From assembly GCA_907163375.1 (NCBI GenBank), contig CAJQUW010016167.1, positions 62,001 through 126,000 on the forward strand: a stretch of 64,000 nt of DNA, given 5' to 3'. Each line of letters begins with the position of its first letter. The first letter of the stretch is position 1. A model generated the notes under the pieces. The model was not told the DNA's origin, made no database searches, and saw only the letters and a list, made by a program, of their open reading frames with translations. Source of the DNA: Prostheceraeus crozeri. Lineage: Eukaryota; Platyhelminthes; Polycladida; Euryleptidae. Shown in pieces: positions 1 through 11,172 of this stretch. The translations under genes and the position numbers were made by a program.

Positions 1-19
1 TATTCGTAGAGCCAATGTG

Positions 20-208
20 CTATATGTAGTGTCTATATGTAGAGCCATCGGAGGAGATCACAGTCTGTTGGTCGTTTACTTCTTCATGAAGAGTTTGCTG
101 GTCTTCGTCGTCACTTCCGCTTGAAACGTTCGCATCAGAGAGGACCTCGATACTCACTTCTTCATCACTTTCCACGTCGCTGTCTCCTGAGTTGTCCGAA
201 TCAATCAT
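20..208 (-). pseudogene. acidic N-terminal fragment, possibly of a piggyBac-type transposase
   Basis: This is a short open frame rich in Asp, Glu and Ser (MIDSDNSGDSDVESDEE near its start). It abuts the left end of the Harbinger element at 212. The right flank of that element (about 5868-5899, minus strand) encodes MARRFSAELDC. Removing Harbinger and one CTG copy puts MARRFSAE directly ahead of the acidic run, which resembles the leader of many piggyBac transposases. The two halves are one base out of frame, so the locus looks decayed. The piggyBac label is inference from this leader only. A host acidic exon is possible. Confidence 0.3.
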
Positions 209-1086
209 CTGGGGCCGTATGCTAGAACAATTCCTAAGATTTTTATCTTAGAATCCTAACTTAGGGGTTCGCTAGGTGAAATCTTAGTCGGTATGCTTGA
301 ACGTTCCCTAGCAATTCCCTAAGTTAGGGGACTCTCCCTAAGTTCACTTGATTGGCAGATCACCGGACTGCTGCAGCTGTGTTTATTTTCACACCCTGAC
401 AACGAATTGTCTCACCAACTGCAGTCGGCGATTGATTGACGGTGAAAAAAACAAATTGAAAAAATATCAGTTACCGACAAACTGGAACTGCAGTTGTATT
501 CATCTTGTTGTTACGATGAAGACAACGTTTCGTTTATCAAAATCGATGCAGTAGTTCCAAAGTTATGTGGAATAATACATTTATCCTCAAAGTGTGCACG
601 TCTTAATTACTCAACTAATGAGTGAATACCGTGGACTTATCGTCAACACAAAAGTTGTCGAAACATGAAATTGGCGATAGCTCAGCTAATACTGCATCAA
701 ATTAAACAAAATAGACTGCATTATAATCGTCATCTCATGATTGAGAAGATGGTGCCACCAGTTACTAACATAGATATAGAAAATGTTTTACCAGCATTTA
801 TTATTACATGAGTTGATGTTGTACTGGTAGATTTCAACAACCAATCAGAATGGAGCGCACAGCAAATATTGCAGATTCAATCTTATCATGCAAATGATGA
901 ATATAACAGGACGCATCCGACCCATTATTAGCTTCCAACAAAGATCTTTATTTTTACGAACTTTCACTGCAAAAACTGTTAACATTTGGTTGAATTTATC
1001 GTTAGTTCAAATGTTAAATTTAATACTCGCATTTGCTAATGTTCAAGAGTAATATATGATCAAAGAATATGGTCAAAATATCTATA

Positions 1087-2914
1087 CAGGGTGAGGCAAA
1101 AGTCACGCCCCAGTAAAAAGAAAAGGAATTTTTTGTTATTCTTCTATTTTTATTATATGTACATCTAATTATCACTGGGGTACAACACAAGATGCATTCA
1201 GCAGTTCATAATAACACTTCAAAACTTCAGTCAATGAGATGTTCGAATTGCTTACCGTCAGCAGCAATGCAGTGTTGCAAACGCATTGTAAAAGCACGTA
1301 AAACATTGGCCAAGTGGGTAGGAGTCACTCTGCCACATTCATTCATGATATTTTCTTGCAGTTGTTCGATTGTTCGTGGTCGATTATTGTAGACTACAGA
1401 CTTCAAGTGACCCCATAAAAAATAATCTAAGGGGGTTAGATCGGGAGACCTTGCTGGCCATGGCAAAGGACCCGCCCTACCGATCCAGTGATTCGGAAAG
1501 ATTTCATTCAAATATTCACGAACTTTTCTGGCGTAGTGGGCTGGAGCTCCATCCTGCATAAACCATACATCATTCAAATCCATTGCATTTCTGATTGCAG
1601 GAATGATATTTTGTTGCAACATTTGCAAGTAAGTTTCACCATCTACTGTGTCATGGAAGAAAAATGGACCAATTAGTCTTTGTCCAAGAATGCCGCACCA
1701 GACCATGATACGAGGATCGTGTTGAAAGTGCATTTCCTGTGACCAGTGTGGATTTGATTCAGCATAAAAACGGCAGTTTTGACGATTCACATGGCCATTT
1801 AAATGGAAAATTGCCTCATCCCCAAAGGCTATATTGGATACAGATAGTTCATTATTCTCAACCCGTTCAAACGTTTCCATTGCAAAATTCATTCTCAAAC
1901 CATAATCTTCTTCATTTAGTCCATGTGTCAATTGTAGCTTATAAGGATGAAATTTATGGCTTTTTAAAATTCTGTTAACTGCCCTTTGACTGATTCCTAC
2001 TTCGGCCGCGACTTTCCGTTGTGATTTGATTGGACTTTTACTAATTGTTGCTAATGTAAAAAGAGTATTTTTCATCATCGTAGATGTTCTTGGACGTCCA
2101 CTCCTTGGAGCATCGGCTACATTTCCAGTTTGTTTTAAATTTTTCCAACAATCTGGATATCGTTCTCTGATCCACTGTTTTATCTGGGTGACGAGCCTGA
2201 AAAATGTCACGTGCTTTTCTCATAGAGCAATAACCATCGCCAACGATAAGAATCAACTCGATTTTATCTTCTGTAGACAGTGGCATTGTTAGTGAATAGA
2301 AAATAAACAAACAAAGATTTCAATCAATAGCTGTGAGCCTGCGACTAAATTTGCAATCTAACAGCTAGATGGAAGACACTTGCTCTAACATTAAACTCTG
2401 TAATGGCGAAAATTCTTTCACTTGATTATTGGTATTTCACGACAGCCAATTAAAACTGGCTTATTCAACGAGCTGCCGGTTGCGTCACACAAGTGGCTCA
2501 CACAATCTCGAGCCAGGGAAACCTCGAACGACGTTTAGGGGAAATCGCCTCACACACCACAAACAATGCACACATCATTCTACGCGTTAGTTATCTGGCC
2601 TGCGGCGCTAACTGACACCTTCCATCTTATTGTCCGGCAAGGCTTCTTATCGGGCCTCGTTGAATAACAACATTTACGGACAGAGAGTTGGATGTAAATA
2701 ATCAACTCCGCAATTTAAAAACATACACATGTGGCGCTAATCTCATTGACTAATCGACTATTGAACTGTTGAACGTCTGAAGTGTTATTATGCACTGTTG
2801 AATGCATATTGTGTTATACCCTAGTCATATTTAGATGTACATGTACATATTTAAAAAAATGAGTGACAAAAATTCCCTTTATTTTTGCTGGGGCGTGACT
2901 TTTGCCTCACCCTG
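1087..2914 (-). mobile_element. IS630/Tc1/mariner-group transposon, DD41D type, inside Harbinger
   Basis: A perfect 27-bp terminal inverted repeat (starts CAGGGTGAGGCAAAAGTCAC) lies at 1087-1113 and 2888-2914. It is flanked by TA at 1085-1086 and 2915-2916, the TA target duplication of this superfamily. The element is 1.83 kb and encodes one transposase on the minus strand. It lies wholly within Harbinger between its left end and its transposase gene, so it inserted after that element. Confidence 0.93.
1227..2286 (-). pseudogene. DD41D mariner-like transposase with one frameshift
   Basis: This is a cut-and-paste transposase of the IS630/Tc1/mariner superfamily. The N-terminus (MPLSTEDKIELILIVGDG at 2286) and its helix-turn-helix lie in one frame. 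From about residue 55 the protein continues in another frame with the GRPR hook (SGRPRTS) and the catalytic core. The switch lies near 2130, where an aaa/ttt-rich run precedes TGNVADAPRSGRP. Catalytic residues visible are D in AFGDEAIF, D in WFMQDGAPAHY and D in SPDLTPLDYFLW. The last two are separated by 41 residues, which gives the DD41D (rosa-like) assignment. Apart from the shift the core is complete to residue 327, so inactivation looks recent. Confidence 0.88.
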
Positions 2915-3262
2915 TAGATAGGAAGAGTGAAAAATAATTAAAAACCACTAATTAAAAAGATAACCTGTATTATTGATATTGGAATACTTTGGCAATACAA
3001 TCTTATACCTTGAGCTGCAAATAATGCAAATTTAGAGTGATCACTATTGCATGCTTCACTTTTCATAATGCTATAATTACATGTAAACTCTTATACTCTC
3101 ATAAACCAACACAAAGTCTTCCTCGTGAATTGAGATTAGTCGACTTAAATCAAGATAATGTGTCGTCAAATACAACCTTCTATTTTCCAATATAGATGAT
3201 TATTTTTGAAAACGACTTAATTCACTAGAGTGACAATGCAAATAATATTGTGTATACGAAAA

Positions 3263-4408
3263 TTACTGGAAATTCAACATCGATACAAGGTCCAACTTAA
3301 AAATAAGGAAATTAAAGAAAGTAGATCTGTTTATTATTTCTCGCTGGCGTTCCTTTCCATCGTTCGCCGAAGTTTCCGCCGGGTATTGATCATACGGATC
3401 ATTTTCCTGCATAATAGTCATATTTCTGATCTTCTTTGTTTCTTTCTTCAGCACGATATCTTCTGGAGTTGGAAGTCGTCGAGCTACATTGTGTAGCATT
3501 GCACAGACTGTTATGACTTTGCACACCTTAGTTGATGTGAAGCGCATATAATTTAGAATAGGCCATCTCCTCTTCAAAACCCCAATGGCCCTCTCAACCG
3601 TGCATCTGGCTTTCTTGTGTGATCTGTTGTATTTGATTTCTCCTTGACTAGTGGTCGGCGTCTCGGTGATTGGTGTCATTAAATGTTTTAGGAGAGGATA
3701 TCCAGAATCACCAAGTATTACACCTCCAGGTAATTGAGGTAGCACACCGGTTTCAAACTTTCTATATAGGGCGCTTGTTCGAAAAATATGCGCATCATGG
3801 GTGCAGCCAGGCCAACTTGCGACTAAATCAATGATCAGCAAATCATGGCCATTCGTGACGAGTTGAACGTTGACAGTGTGATTACCACTACGATTTACGT
3901 ATGACTCCTCAAATTGATGGGGCGCCTGTATCTCCACATGGGTACCGTCAATAACGCCCTCTACACAGGGAAAACCATACTCATTGAAATTAGTCAATGC
4001 ATGTTCTTGTGCTTCTCTGTCTGTAGGTCATTTGATGTATTTCTTTGCAAATTCTATCAAAACGTTAATCACACGCCAAAACACCCTCGACACGGTACAC
4101 TGCTTGATGGAATGCAGATCAGCAATCGTCAGTTGAAAAGTTCCTGTTGCAAGAATTCTTAATGTTATAAGAAATTCCAGTGAAGAAGGTAATGGATTGC
4201 CACGTTGATTGGCATGATCCAATCTATTTGATATCAGTTCTAGGATATCCTTAAACATTTCACGCGTTAATCGAAATCGGTCTCGAAATTCAATGTCATC
4301 TAAATAGTCCAGTGGATTTTGGTAGTCCCGTAGTGGTCTCGGAATTGTCAATTTTCCCGTACTTAAATAATGTAATGTTGATAGCTCCAATAGTTCTTCC
4401 ATTATCAA
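3263..4408 (-). pseudogene. Harbinger transposase (HARBI1-like) with a single in-frame stop
   Basis: This is the DDE nuclease of the PIF/Harbinger superfamily. The N-terminal part (4028-4408) has the helical region typical of HARBI1 proteins (LTREMFKDILELI, then TIADLHSIKQCTVSRVFW). The catalytic part (3263-3997) has D in GVIDGTHVEI, D in VILGDSGYPLL and E in TVERAIGVLKRRWP. The two parts are in the same frame, separated only by a TGA at 4028-4030 between KKYIK and PTDREAQEH, where related proteins often have an aromatic residue. A TGG-to-TGA change is plausible. Total length is about 382 codons, normal for the family. The gene is divergent from the Myb-like gene starting 258 bp away, so a shared promoter at 4409-4665 is likely. 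Confidence 0.9.
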
Positions 4409-4665
4409 GAAGCAGATGAGAACAGCAGTGACTATGAAAACCTTCTGATTGTTGTTGAGTGTGATCCAAAATTATTTTGTGACTGTCGTTTCAATATGTG
4501 AGTCATCATAGTAACACCTGTCAAAAAGAAAGAACGCAGCTGCTTACATCTTATTTTTGGTAACGTGTGGTTACTCGTCAGTAACAATATCTGTGCAACT
4601 TTATATTTTCATTTGAAATATACGCACGAAGCAGTGACAATCAGTTTCTGTTGTATCCGTAGGCC

Positions 4666-5319
4666 ATGAGCATGAGCAAAGAAGCAAAACGACTTCCAAA
4701 TTGGAAGCAAACAGAAATCGAACTGCTGCTTAGAGCAATTCTGAACCGCAAGAATATCCTTTTCGCGGCATTCTCGTCCAACGTTACTCATGACCGTAAG
4801 AGTAAAGCATGGGAGAACATTCGTGAGGAGCTCGCAGCGGCAGGCTGGCCAGATCGTCCTATCGAAGCTCTCAAGAAGAAATATGAGAAGGTGTTGGCTG
4901 ATACCAAGCAAGCATACGCCAATAAGAAGCAAACCGGAGGACCTCCAGTGGATTGGAACCCGAATTATGATATCATACTTGATATAATCGGAAAAGAAAA
5001 TCCAAAGCTGACGTCCATTCCTGATGGGATGGACACCAGCGATCCTCCTGCGGAAATCGCAACCGATGTTGATGAGCTTGAGACCAATAAACAAGTTTCC
5101 AACTTCAACCCAACGACTTCGAGAAAGCGCCCAATCAACGATGCCTCATCTAAATATTTTGAGCTCTTGGAAATCGAACATCAAAGAAAGATGGGCCTCT
5201 ACGGCTTGAAGGAGAAGAAACTCCGCTTGGAAATTAAGTTACTAGAGAGACAAATGAAGGAAGATGGAGTACCAGAAGTGAACAGTGCTCTTTGTGACAG
5301 CTATTCTCTTCTTACGTAA
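4666..5319 (+). CDS. Harbinger accessory Myb/SANT-like (MADF-type) DNA-binding protein
   Basis: An intact 217-residue frame starts MSMSKEAKRLPNWKQTE. The N-terminal 85 residues form a Myb/SANT-like trihelix with spaced Trp residues (NWKQ, AWENIREEL, GWPDR) ending in LKKKYEKVLAD. A charged linker follows, then a C-terminal helix rich in Glu, Arg and Lys (residues about 165-205, ELLEIEHQRKMGLYGLKEKK) likely to form a coiled coil. In active Harbinger elements such a protein partners the transposase, aids nuclear import and binds the element ends. It is transcribed away from the transposase gene. It is intact although the transposase has one stop. Confidence 0.82.
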   Translation: MSMSKEAKRLPNWKQTEIELLLRAILNRKNILFAAFSSNVTHDRKSKAWENIREELAAAGWPDRPIEALKKKYEKVLADTKQAYANKKQTGGPPVDWNPNYDIILDIIGKENPKLTSIPDGMDTSDPPAEIATDVDELETNKQVSNFNPTTSRKRPINDASSKYFELLEIEHQRKMGLYGLKEKKLRLEIKLLERQMKEDGVPEVNSALCDSYSLLT

Positions 5320-6822
5320 ACAAATTCGCCTTCAATTTATATACTAAGCTTAGCTGTATAACATTAGTTTTTCAACAGTGTAACTGATCGAATAAAATGT
5401 ATTAAACCAGCTGGTGATTTATTGATAGCCTACAATAATTATCTAACAGATAATAAGTGTCATCGTAATCAAAAACTTTGCATACGGGGTAAAGCGTCAA
5501 AAAATTGTTGGGAAATGAACATAGGCACTATATACCTGTTAGATAACAGTGAATCTAAACCACTATTGAATTGGTTTAACTGATTTCGTCCATACATAAA
5601 ATTTGTTGAAGAATTGATATATATTTCCTGACTTAGGGGCGGGTCTAAGTTCTCCTAGATTTCGTCAAGATTTTGTGATTTAATTCCTCTGATTTTTTTC
5701 CTAACTTCGTTTCAGCATACCAATACTCCCTAACCCTAACTTAGGTACCCCCAGCGATCCCCTAAGATTTTTTTCCTAAGTGAGTGGGGGTGACGTTCAA
5801 GCATACCACCTAGGATTTTTCCCCTAACAAATCCTAAGTTAGGGGTTGTTCTAGCATACGGCCCCTGCAGTCTAACTCTGCGGAGAACCGCCTTGCCATA
5901 TTTGAGTAAGATAAGAAATCGCGCCGAATAGAACACCGGTGTATACACAGACTAAAACAAGGAAGTAATCGCAAGCTTTTATATCGAGACACAGCAGTGT
6001 GACGCAGACAAGTATACAGCAATTTGCCGATACTGTCTCCCACACACATACGCGCGAGAACAGTAAGTCCATGTCCATTGCGTTTTTAGCAGTAGGTCCA
6101 TGTCCAACTAAAATCAACTCGTACTCGGTGATGGAACTATTATTTTCCGTATATGTTATCAATAAATTATCAAGATGCAATAGAGAATAGAATGATATTA
6201 ACAAGAATTATGCAAACAAGATGAAATATTTTTCTGCAAAATGCATAGTCGACAGTAAGTCCATGGCATTTTTTATTAAATGTACTCTCTATGTTGAACA
6301 GAACGCAAAACTACAAGTCCATATCATTTCACATATGAAAATTGAGCTTAAGCTACTCGACTATCGGCATAACTGATAGTCAAATCCTGTAGCCTAGACC
6401 TCAAGCATTTGTTACTGGTAGGCCTATACTATAGGATAGTCCCATACCGTAGGCCTTCTGGGTGATGGAATAACAAGGCCTATATATACTTTCAATATAC
6501 ACTACTATCAAGAAAATCGATATGTAGGCCTAATAATGGATAAATCAGAATTATTGCGCAAAACATGGTACCGGCAAAATAATCTAAAAAACCTTCGTCG
6601 ATGGCATCCATTAAATGCACTCTTAAATAAATTGTTACAGAACGCAAAACTACTAATCCATGTCATTTCACAAGAACATCATTAAGCCATAGCCTATATA
6701 CAAGCATAATTGATGGTAAAATGTACCGGTATAACAAATCCTGTAGCTTAGACCTAGAATTTGTTACGGGTAAGCCTCGACACAGTCCCGTGCCGTACAA
6801 AGTGCTTAAATATGTATAAATA

Positions 6823-8613
6823 CGAGGGTCGTTCCGAAAGTAATGCCTCCTAATTTTTATCAAAAAAAGTAAAAGAGATACGGGTATGACACTTATACCA
6901 TCAAAACAAGCTTGGTTTTGTGTACCAGAATCATTATTTTCATAGACATAACATCAATGAACGCCATTATAGAGATAAATGAAAACAATCAATATAAAAT
7001 GAGACGACGAAAATTTTCACACAAGTTATCTATTTTTCGACATATTCACCACAAAGTTGAACACACTTTTGCCAACGATGAACAAGGGCCGTTATCCCTT
7101 GCTGGTAAAAGGCAGCTCCAACTGAGGCAGTCCACTGCTTTGCAGCTCTGATGACGGCGTTCTTATCTTCAAAGTGCTGACCTCGCAAACCGTCCTTCAG
7201 TGGCCCGAACAAATGAAAGTCCGATGGAGCCAAATCGGGGCTATACGGTGGATGCGGCAGCACAGTCCAGCCGAACTTCTCGATGCAGTCTCGTGTTCTT
7301 ATGCTTGTATGGGGTCTGGCGTTGTCGTGCTGTAAACAGAATGTCTTCTTCTTCTCTGGCCGCTTTCGAGAGACGCGGTCCTTAAGCTTTGTCAACGTCT
7401 CGATGTAGCGGTCTGAGTTGACAGTTGTCCCAGGCTCCAAGAAGTCCAATAAGATGATGCCCTTGTTGTCCCAGAAGACAGTACACATCACTTTTCCGGC
7501 AGATGGCTGCGTCTTAAACTTAACCTTTGATGGTGAGTCGGTATGATGCCATTCCATAGACTGCCGTTTCGACTCAGGCTCGTAGTGGTGACACCACGTT
7601 TCGTCACCAGTGACGATTTGGTCCAAGAAACACTCGCCTTCTGTCTGGTATCGACTCAAGAGCTCTCGACTGACAGTCACACGTTGATCCTTGTTTTCTT
7701 GCGTGAGCATGCGTGGAACCCACCTGGTACACACTTTCCTGTACCCCAAAGTCGACAGCATCATCTCTATTGCTCCGACACCAACATCCAAAACCGCTCG
7801 CATTTCTGTGATCGTCATCCTTAGATTCTCGCGAATCAGCTGGTCGAGGCGCTCTGTGTTTTCATCATTGTTGGCAGTGGAAGGTCGTCCTGAACGAGGT
7901 TTATCACACCCATCTGTGTCGCCGCATCGAAATCGGCGAACCCATCTCCTTACTGAGCTCACGTCAACCGCTTCGGTTCCATAAACATTGACCAAGCCCC
8001 GATGAATGTCAATTGGCGAAACGTTTTCAGCGGTTAGGAATTCAATGACACATCTCTGCCTTTGACGGACGTCCATGATTAATTTGATAATTTGATTCCA
8101 ACTACTGCTTAAGAGATGTCTTGTCAACAGATTTTCTTCGTATCGTGACGCAATTCGAATAAACAATGCAATACTGCTTCAATCAATCAATTTGATTTCA
8201 CCAACCTCATCGGGACGCGCGGCATCCGTGATTTCATCAGCTTTTTCGACGCGCGCGCCTTAAAGTGTGACGGTTACACGACTTCAGTTCCTCGCTTATG
8301 GCGTCGATACGTGAAACATAGACTTCAACGTCTGGTTATGACAAATGGTTTCAATCTGATCATAAAGGACAGAAACCATGGGTTCGCCGGAGTCCGATGA
8401 AAGGTTAAAACAAAGGTGAAAATTTTCGTCGTCTCATTTTATGTTGACTGTTTTCATTTATCTCTGTAATGGCGTATATTGATGCTAAGTCTATGAAAAT
8501 AATGATTCTGGTACACAAAACCAAGCTTGTTTTGATGGCATAAGTGTCTTTTCCGTATCTCTTTTACTTTTTTTGATAAAAATTAGGAGGCATTACTTTC
8601 GGAACGACCCTCG
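6823..8613 (-). mobile_element. mariner transposon with 198-bp inverted repeats, apparently intact
   Basis: The terminal inverted repeats 6823-7020 and 8416-8613 start CGAGGGTCGTTCCGAAAGTA and differ at about 11 of 198 positions. TA flanks both ends (6821-6822 and 8614-8615). The only gene is an uninterrupted transposase on the minus strand whose stop codon falls just inside the left repeat. Inverted repeats this long are unusual for mariner, where about 30 bp is normal. The element splits the second unit of the 330-bp tandem repeat. Confidence 0.95.
7030..8076 (-). CDS. mariner transposase, DD34D, full length
   Basis: I choose the ATG at 8076 (MDVRQRQRCVIEFLTAENV), giving 348 residues, the usual mariner length. 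The frame stays open 30 codons further upstream without family similarity. Domains in order are a helix-turn-helix (residues about 1-60), a second one with the GRPS hook (KPRSGRPSTA), the WVPRML motif (WVPRMLTQENK) and the DDE/D core. Catalytic residues are D in VTGDETWCHHYEPESK, D in LQHDNARPHT and D in YSPDLAPSDFHLF. The spacing from the second to the third is 34 residues, as in classical mariner. No stop or shift is visible, so the protein may be active or only recently silenced. Confidence 0.95.
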   Translation of the reverse strand: MDVRQRQRCVIEFLTAENVSPIDIHRGLVNVYGTEAVDVSSVRRWVRRFRCGDTDGCDKPRSGRPSTANNDENTERLDQLIRENLRMTITEMRAVLDVGVGAIEMMLSTLGYRKVCTRWVPRMLTQENKDQRVTVSRELLSRYQTEGECFLDQIVTGDETWCHHYEPESKRQSMEWHHTDSPSKVKFKTQPSAGKVMCTVFWDNKGIILLDFLEPGTTVNSDRYIETLTKLKDRVSRKRPEKKKTFCLQHDNARPHTSIRTRDCIEKFGWTVLPHPPYSPDLAPSDFHLFGPLKDGLRGQHFEDKNAVIRAAKQWTASVGAAFYQQGITALVHRWQKCVQLCGEYVEK

Positions 8614-8960
8614 TACTTCCCTTATATACTTACTTTGGTGACGTAAGCCTACTGGGCGATGGAATAATACATAGCCTACTAGATTTCAGTACAAACCAGA
8701 AAATCGAGTAAGTCTAATTAAGAATTAATCAGAATTATTACGCAAAACAAAGAAAAATTATCTATAAAACCTTAGTCGATGGCATTTACTAAATGCACTC
8801 TTATTGTTACAGAACGCAAAACTACTAATCCATGTCATTTCACATGAAAATAAAGCATTAAGCCCTATCCACAGGCATAACTAATGGTTGTACAAATCCT
8901 GTAGCCTATACTCTAATATCTGTTACAGATGCAAAAACATAGTACTTCCAACTCCTAAAT

Positions 8961-10075
8961 ATGTATCATCAAGAAACAAAATCTTATCTTTCAACATGTG
9001 TGTTCTTCATCATTTTATGAGCCTCCTGTTCTGATAATTCGTTTCGACCTTTTAAACAAAGCTGTTCTCTACTGCAGTCCAGAGGCCTATATTCTGAACT
9101 TATTTTTTTTATTCTTTTTACCGCTAATTAATCTCGAAACTACATGCATACATCGTAACACTGCTGTGCGTTTTAATAAGTATTATTGTCGCGTCCTTAT
9201 GTATCCGAAATCGATAAGATTACCCTAAATTACTGGAAAATCGCATACATCGCTAGCATTTTTTAAAACAAAACTCTTCATTTGTGCTTTAAGAAATGTT
9301 TAATATTCTTACACAGTCTGACAAATCACATTCGAATCAGTTTCTGACTTTTCACTCTTCATTGATCTTCAATTCTTCTCAGTTTCCTTGATTCATTTCT
9401 TACCTGCAAGCGGTAAAATGATGTGTTACGTTTTGGATGTAAGTTACTTTTTGGGGCAGAATGTATAATTTTTTATTTAAATTTTCATATTGGGCGGATA
9501 GGGTTGTGATTTAGATAGGGGACGCACGACAGCATGTAGAAAAATAATTCAAGAACATTTTTTGTTTATACTGTCGAAATACTACGTTAAACAAAGCTGA
9601 TGGATCTTGAATCTTTCAAAATCGTTAAGTACACACTTTTCTGCATCGGATAAAATTACAGTACATGTTGTATCTTTAATGTGCTTTTTAAAGATCGAAG
9701 ACTTCAATTTTGTAAAATAATGATACCAAATTTTTCATTTATCTTGCAATTTTACCCTACATTCAAGATTTCTGTATTAAAATTATTAACTGATACTTCT
9801 GATAACTGCAAGATATTTCGTGGAGGATATTTGGTTGGAAATAACTATCCTTTGTAATTCCTATAATCCTATGTTGGAATAGCCTATACATTCATATTGA
9901 CTAGTAGTGCTACAGCCGATTTACCAAATTAGGTACGACACAAAAAAAGCGGACTATAATCAACCAGGACATGGGATGCCTACATTTCCAATTTAGAGAT
10001 GAAATCGTAGAAAATATCATAGATGACCGACCCTACATCTAGCTATTCCTGAACAGGAAATTCTGTCTGCTGGAG
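8961..10075. other. intergenic stretch without recognisable genes
   Basis: AT-rich sequence with short open frames only and no coding signature. No inverted repeat or tandem structure was seen here. Confidence 0.5.
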
Positions 10076-10078
10076 GCC

Positions 10079-10481
10079 GAATAGAGATCAAATTCAACAT
10101 AAGAAAGATTGATTGTTGAAATATCACAAAGAAATACGAAAACACAACTCTATAGATTCAGATCACATAACAATAATAATAATAAAGCATCTTTATTTGG
10201 TTCACTACAACAGATTCTGTAAACGCGATGACAATAATCGGGTAAGACAACTATCAATGGTCACAAGGATAAAAGGATGGGAAACGCAAATTCAAACTGT
10301 CGAAAGTAAAGATTATTTACAAAACGAAATAAAAGAGTTAGCATAAATCACATGAATTTGGAGGTCAGAAGATTCAATTAAGAAGGGAGTTGTAACCATC
10401 AACGATGGTAACCCTCTGAAGGTCTAAACTTCCAGATCGATCAATCTTCAATCTCCCTTATGCAAATTTTGATCTCTATTC
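10079..10481. repeat. imperfect inverted repeat around a microsatellite tail
   Basis: An arm at about 10079-10111 (gaatagagatcaaatt...) is matched in inverse orientation at about 10449-10481 (...aattttgatctctattc). The arms are about 33 bp and roughly 80% alike. Between them is (AAT)n followed by AAGCATCTTTATTTGG (about 10163-10200), which looks like the minus-strand 3' tail of a LINE resembling the one at 30650. It could be a small non-autonomous DNA element holding a LINE tail. No target duplication was identified. Confidence 0.35.
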
Positions 10482-10604
10482 AACAGACTAAGCGTCTGTC
10501 CCGGAGCCATACTACTATTGAAACGTTCATGAATAGGGATCTGGTCTTTCTTATATGACTGTGATACCAGATGATAGGTGTTAATACGTTATCATTAAGA
10601 TCAT

Positions 10605-10680
10605 GGGCAGAAGTCAGCTTATCGAAGAGTCAGTGGTACGAAACGTTGGTTTTATTGTAATTACTTATTTTAACTTTTGG
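10605..10680 (+). repeat. Penelope-like terminal (pLTR) fragment
   Basis: The block from GCAGAAGTC to GGTACGAAACGTTGG matches, with few differences, the block at about 51170-51215 read on the minus strand. That second block lies beside a Penelope-type GIY-YIG reading frame. It is therefore best read as a stray terminal piece of the same family on the plus strand. No reading frame accompanies it. Confidence 0.45.
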
Positions 10681-11044
10681 TACAAGAGGATACATACAAG
10701 AAGGAGAGAACGTAAATTTTTCACCATGACTATTAGTTAATACGTTAAAAACTAATAAAATGTGATATCAGGGGATGGGATATCTGGAACAGGGTATCAA
10801 AATGACTATAGAATCCAAGAAAAAATATGTATTACGTATGTATACGTTTTACGCACGTATTTCTAAAATATGTTCCTTAATGTTATTGACAATAAAATGA
10901 GTATAGTATTATGATTAGATGTACATGTACGTATTACATTAATCATCGAGCGCGACGAATTATAAGCTTGATAGATCCATATCCATCAATATATAAATAT
11001 GATTTCAAAATAGTTTTCGTTGAAATAAACTATCTGCAGATTTC

Positions 11045-11135
11045 GCAAGAATATCATGATTTAAATAGGGAGGAATGGAGAAAGGCAATCAGTCGTCTGA
11101 CCCCATCCACGGGAAAATGTGGACGTTAAACGAAG
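11045..11135 (+). pseudogene. possible tail of a LINE reverse-transcriptase ORF
   Basis: A short plus-strand frame ends HDLNREEWRKAISRLTPS then a few residues and a stop, followed by a GAA-rich stretch. The pattern DR.WR near the end followed by a charged low-complexity tail is common at the end of several LINE ORF2 proteins. No RT motif is present, so this would be an extreme 5' truncation. It overlaps the 3' side of the recombinase gene and could be chance. Confidence 0.22.
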
Positions 11136-11172
11136 AAGAAGAAAACTTAAGTAACTTTACATGTGGGCCTAC

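Larger units (their letters stand above)
212..5864. mobile_element. Harbinger (PIF/Harbinger) DNA transposon, about 5.65 kb, with a nested DD41D element
   Basis: The ends are inverted repeats beginning GGGCCGTATGCTAGAACAA. Imperfect matching continues for more than 100 bp and includes scattered CCTAAGTTAGGGG-type subterminal repeats on both sides. The trinucleotide CTG lies on each side (209-211 and 5865-5867), a 3-bp target duplication as expected for Harbinger. Inside are the two genes that define the superfamily: a DDE transposase on the minus strand and a Myb/MADF-like protein on the plus strand. Positions 1087-2914 are a later insertion. The stretches 212-1086, 2915-3260 and 5320-5864 show no gene. 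Confidence 0.88.
6210..8960. repeat. three diverged tandem copies of a roughly 330-bp unit, the second split by a mariner
   Basis: Three units share blocks in the same order: a gatggcat block, AAATGCACTCTTA, CAGAACGCAAAACTAC, TCCATGTCATTTCACA, a CATAAYTGATGGT block and AAATCCTGTAGC. Copies begin near 6210, near 6540 and, after the mariner insertion at 6823-8613, near 8715. The unit boundary contains CTGGGYGATGGAATAA in copies 1 and 2 (near 6460 and 8650). No open frame is conserved. Divergence between units is clearly higher than between the two inverted repeats of the mariner, so the array predates that insertion. Confidence 0.75.
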
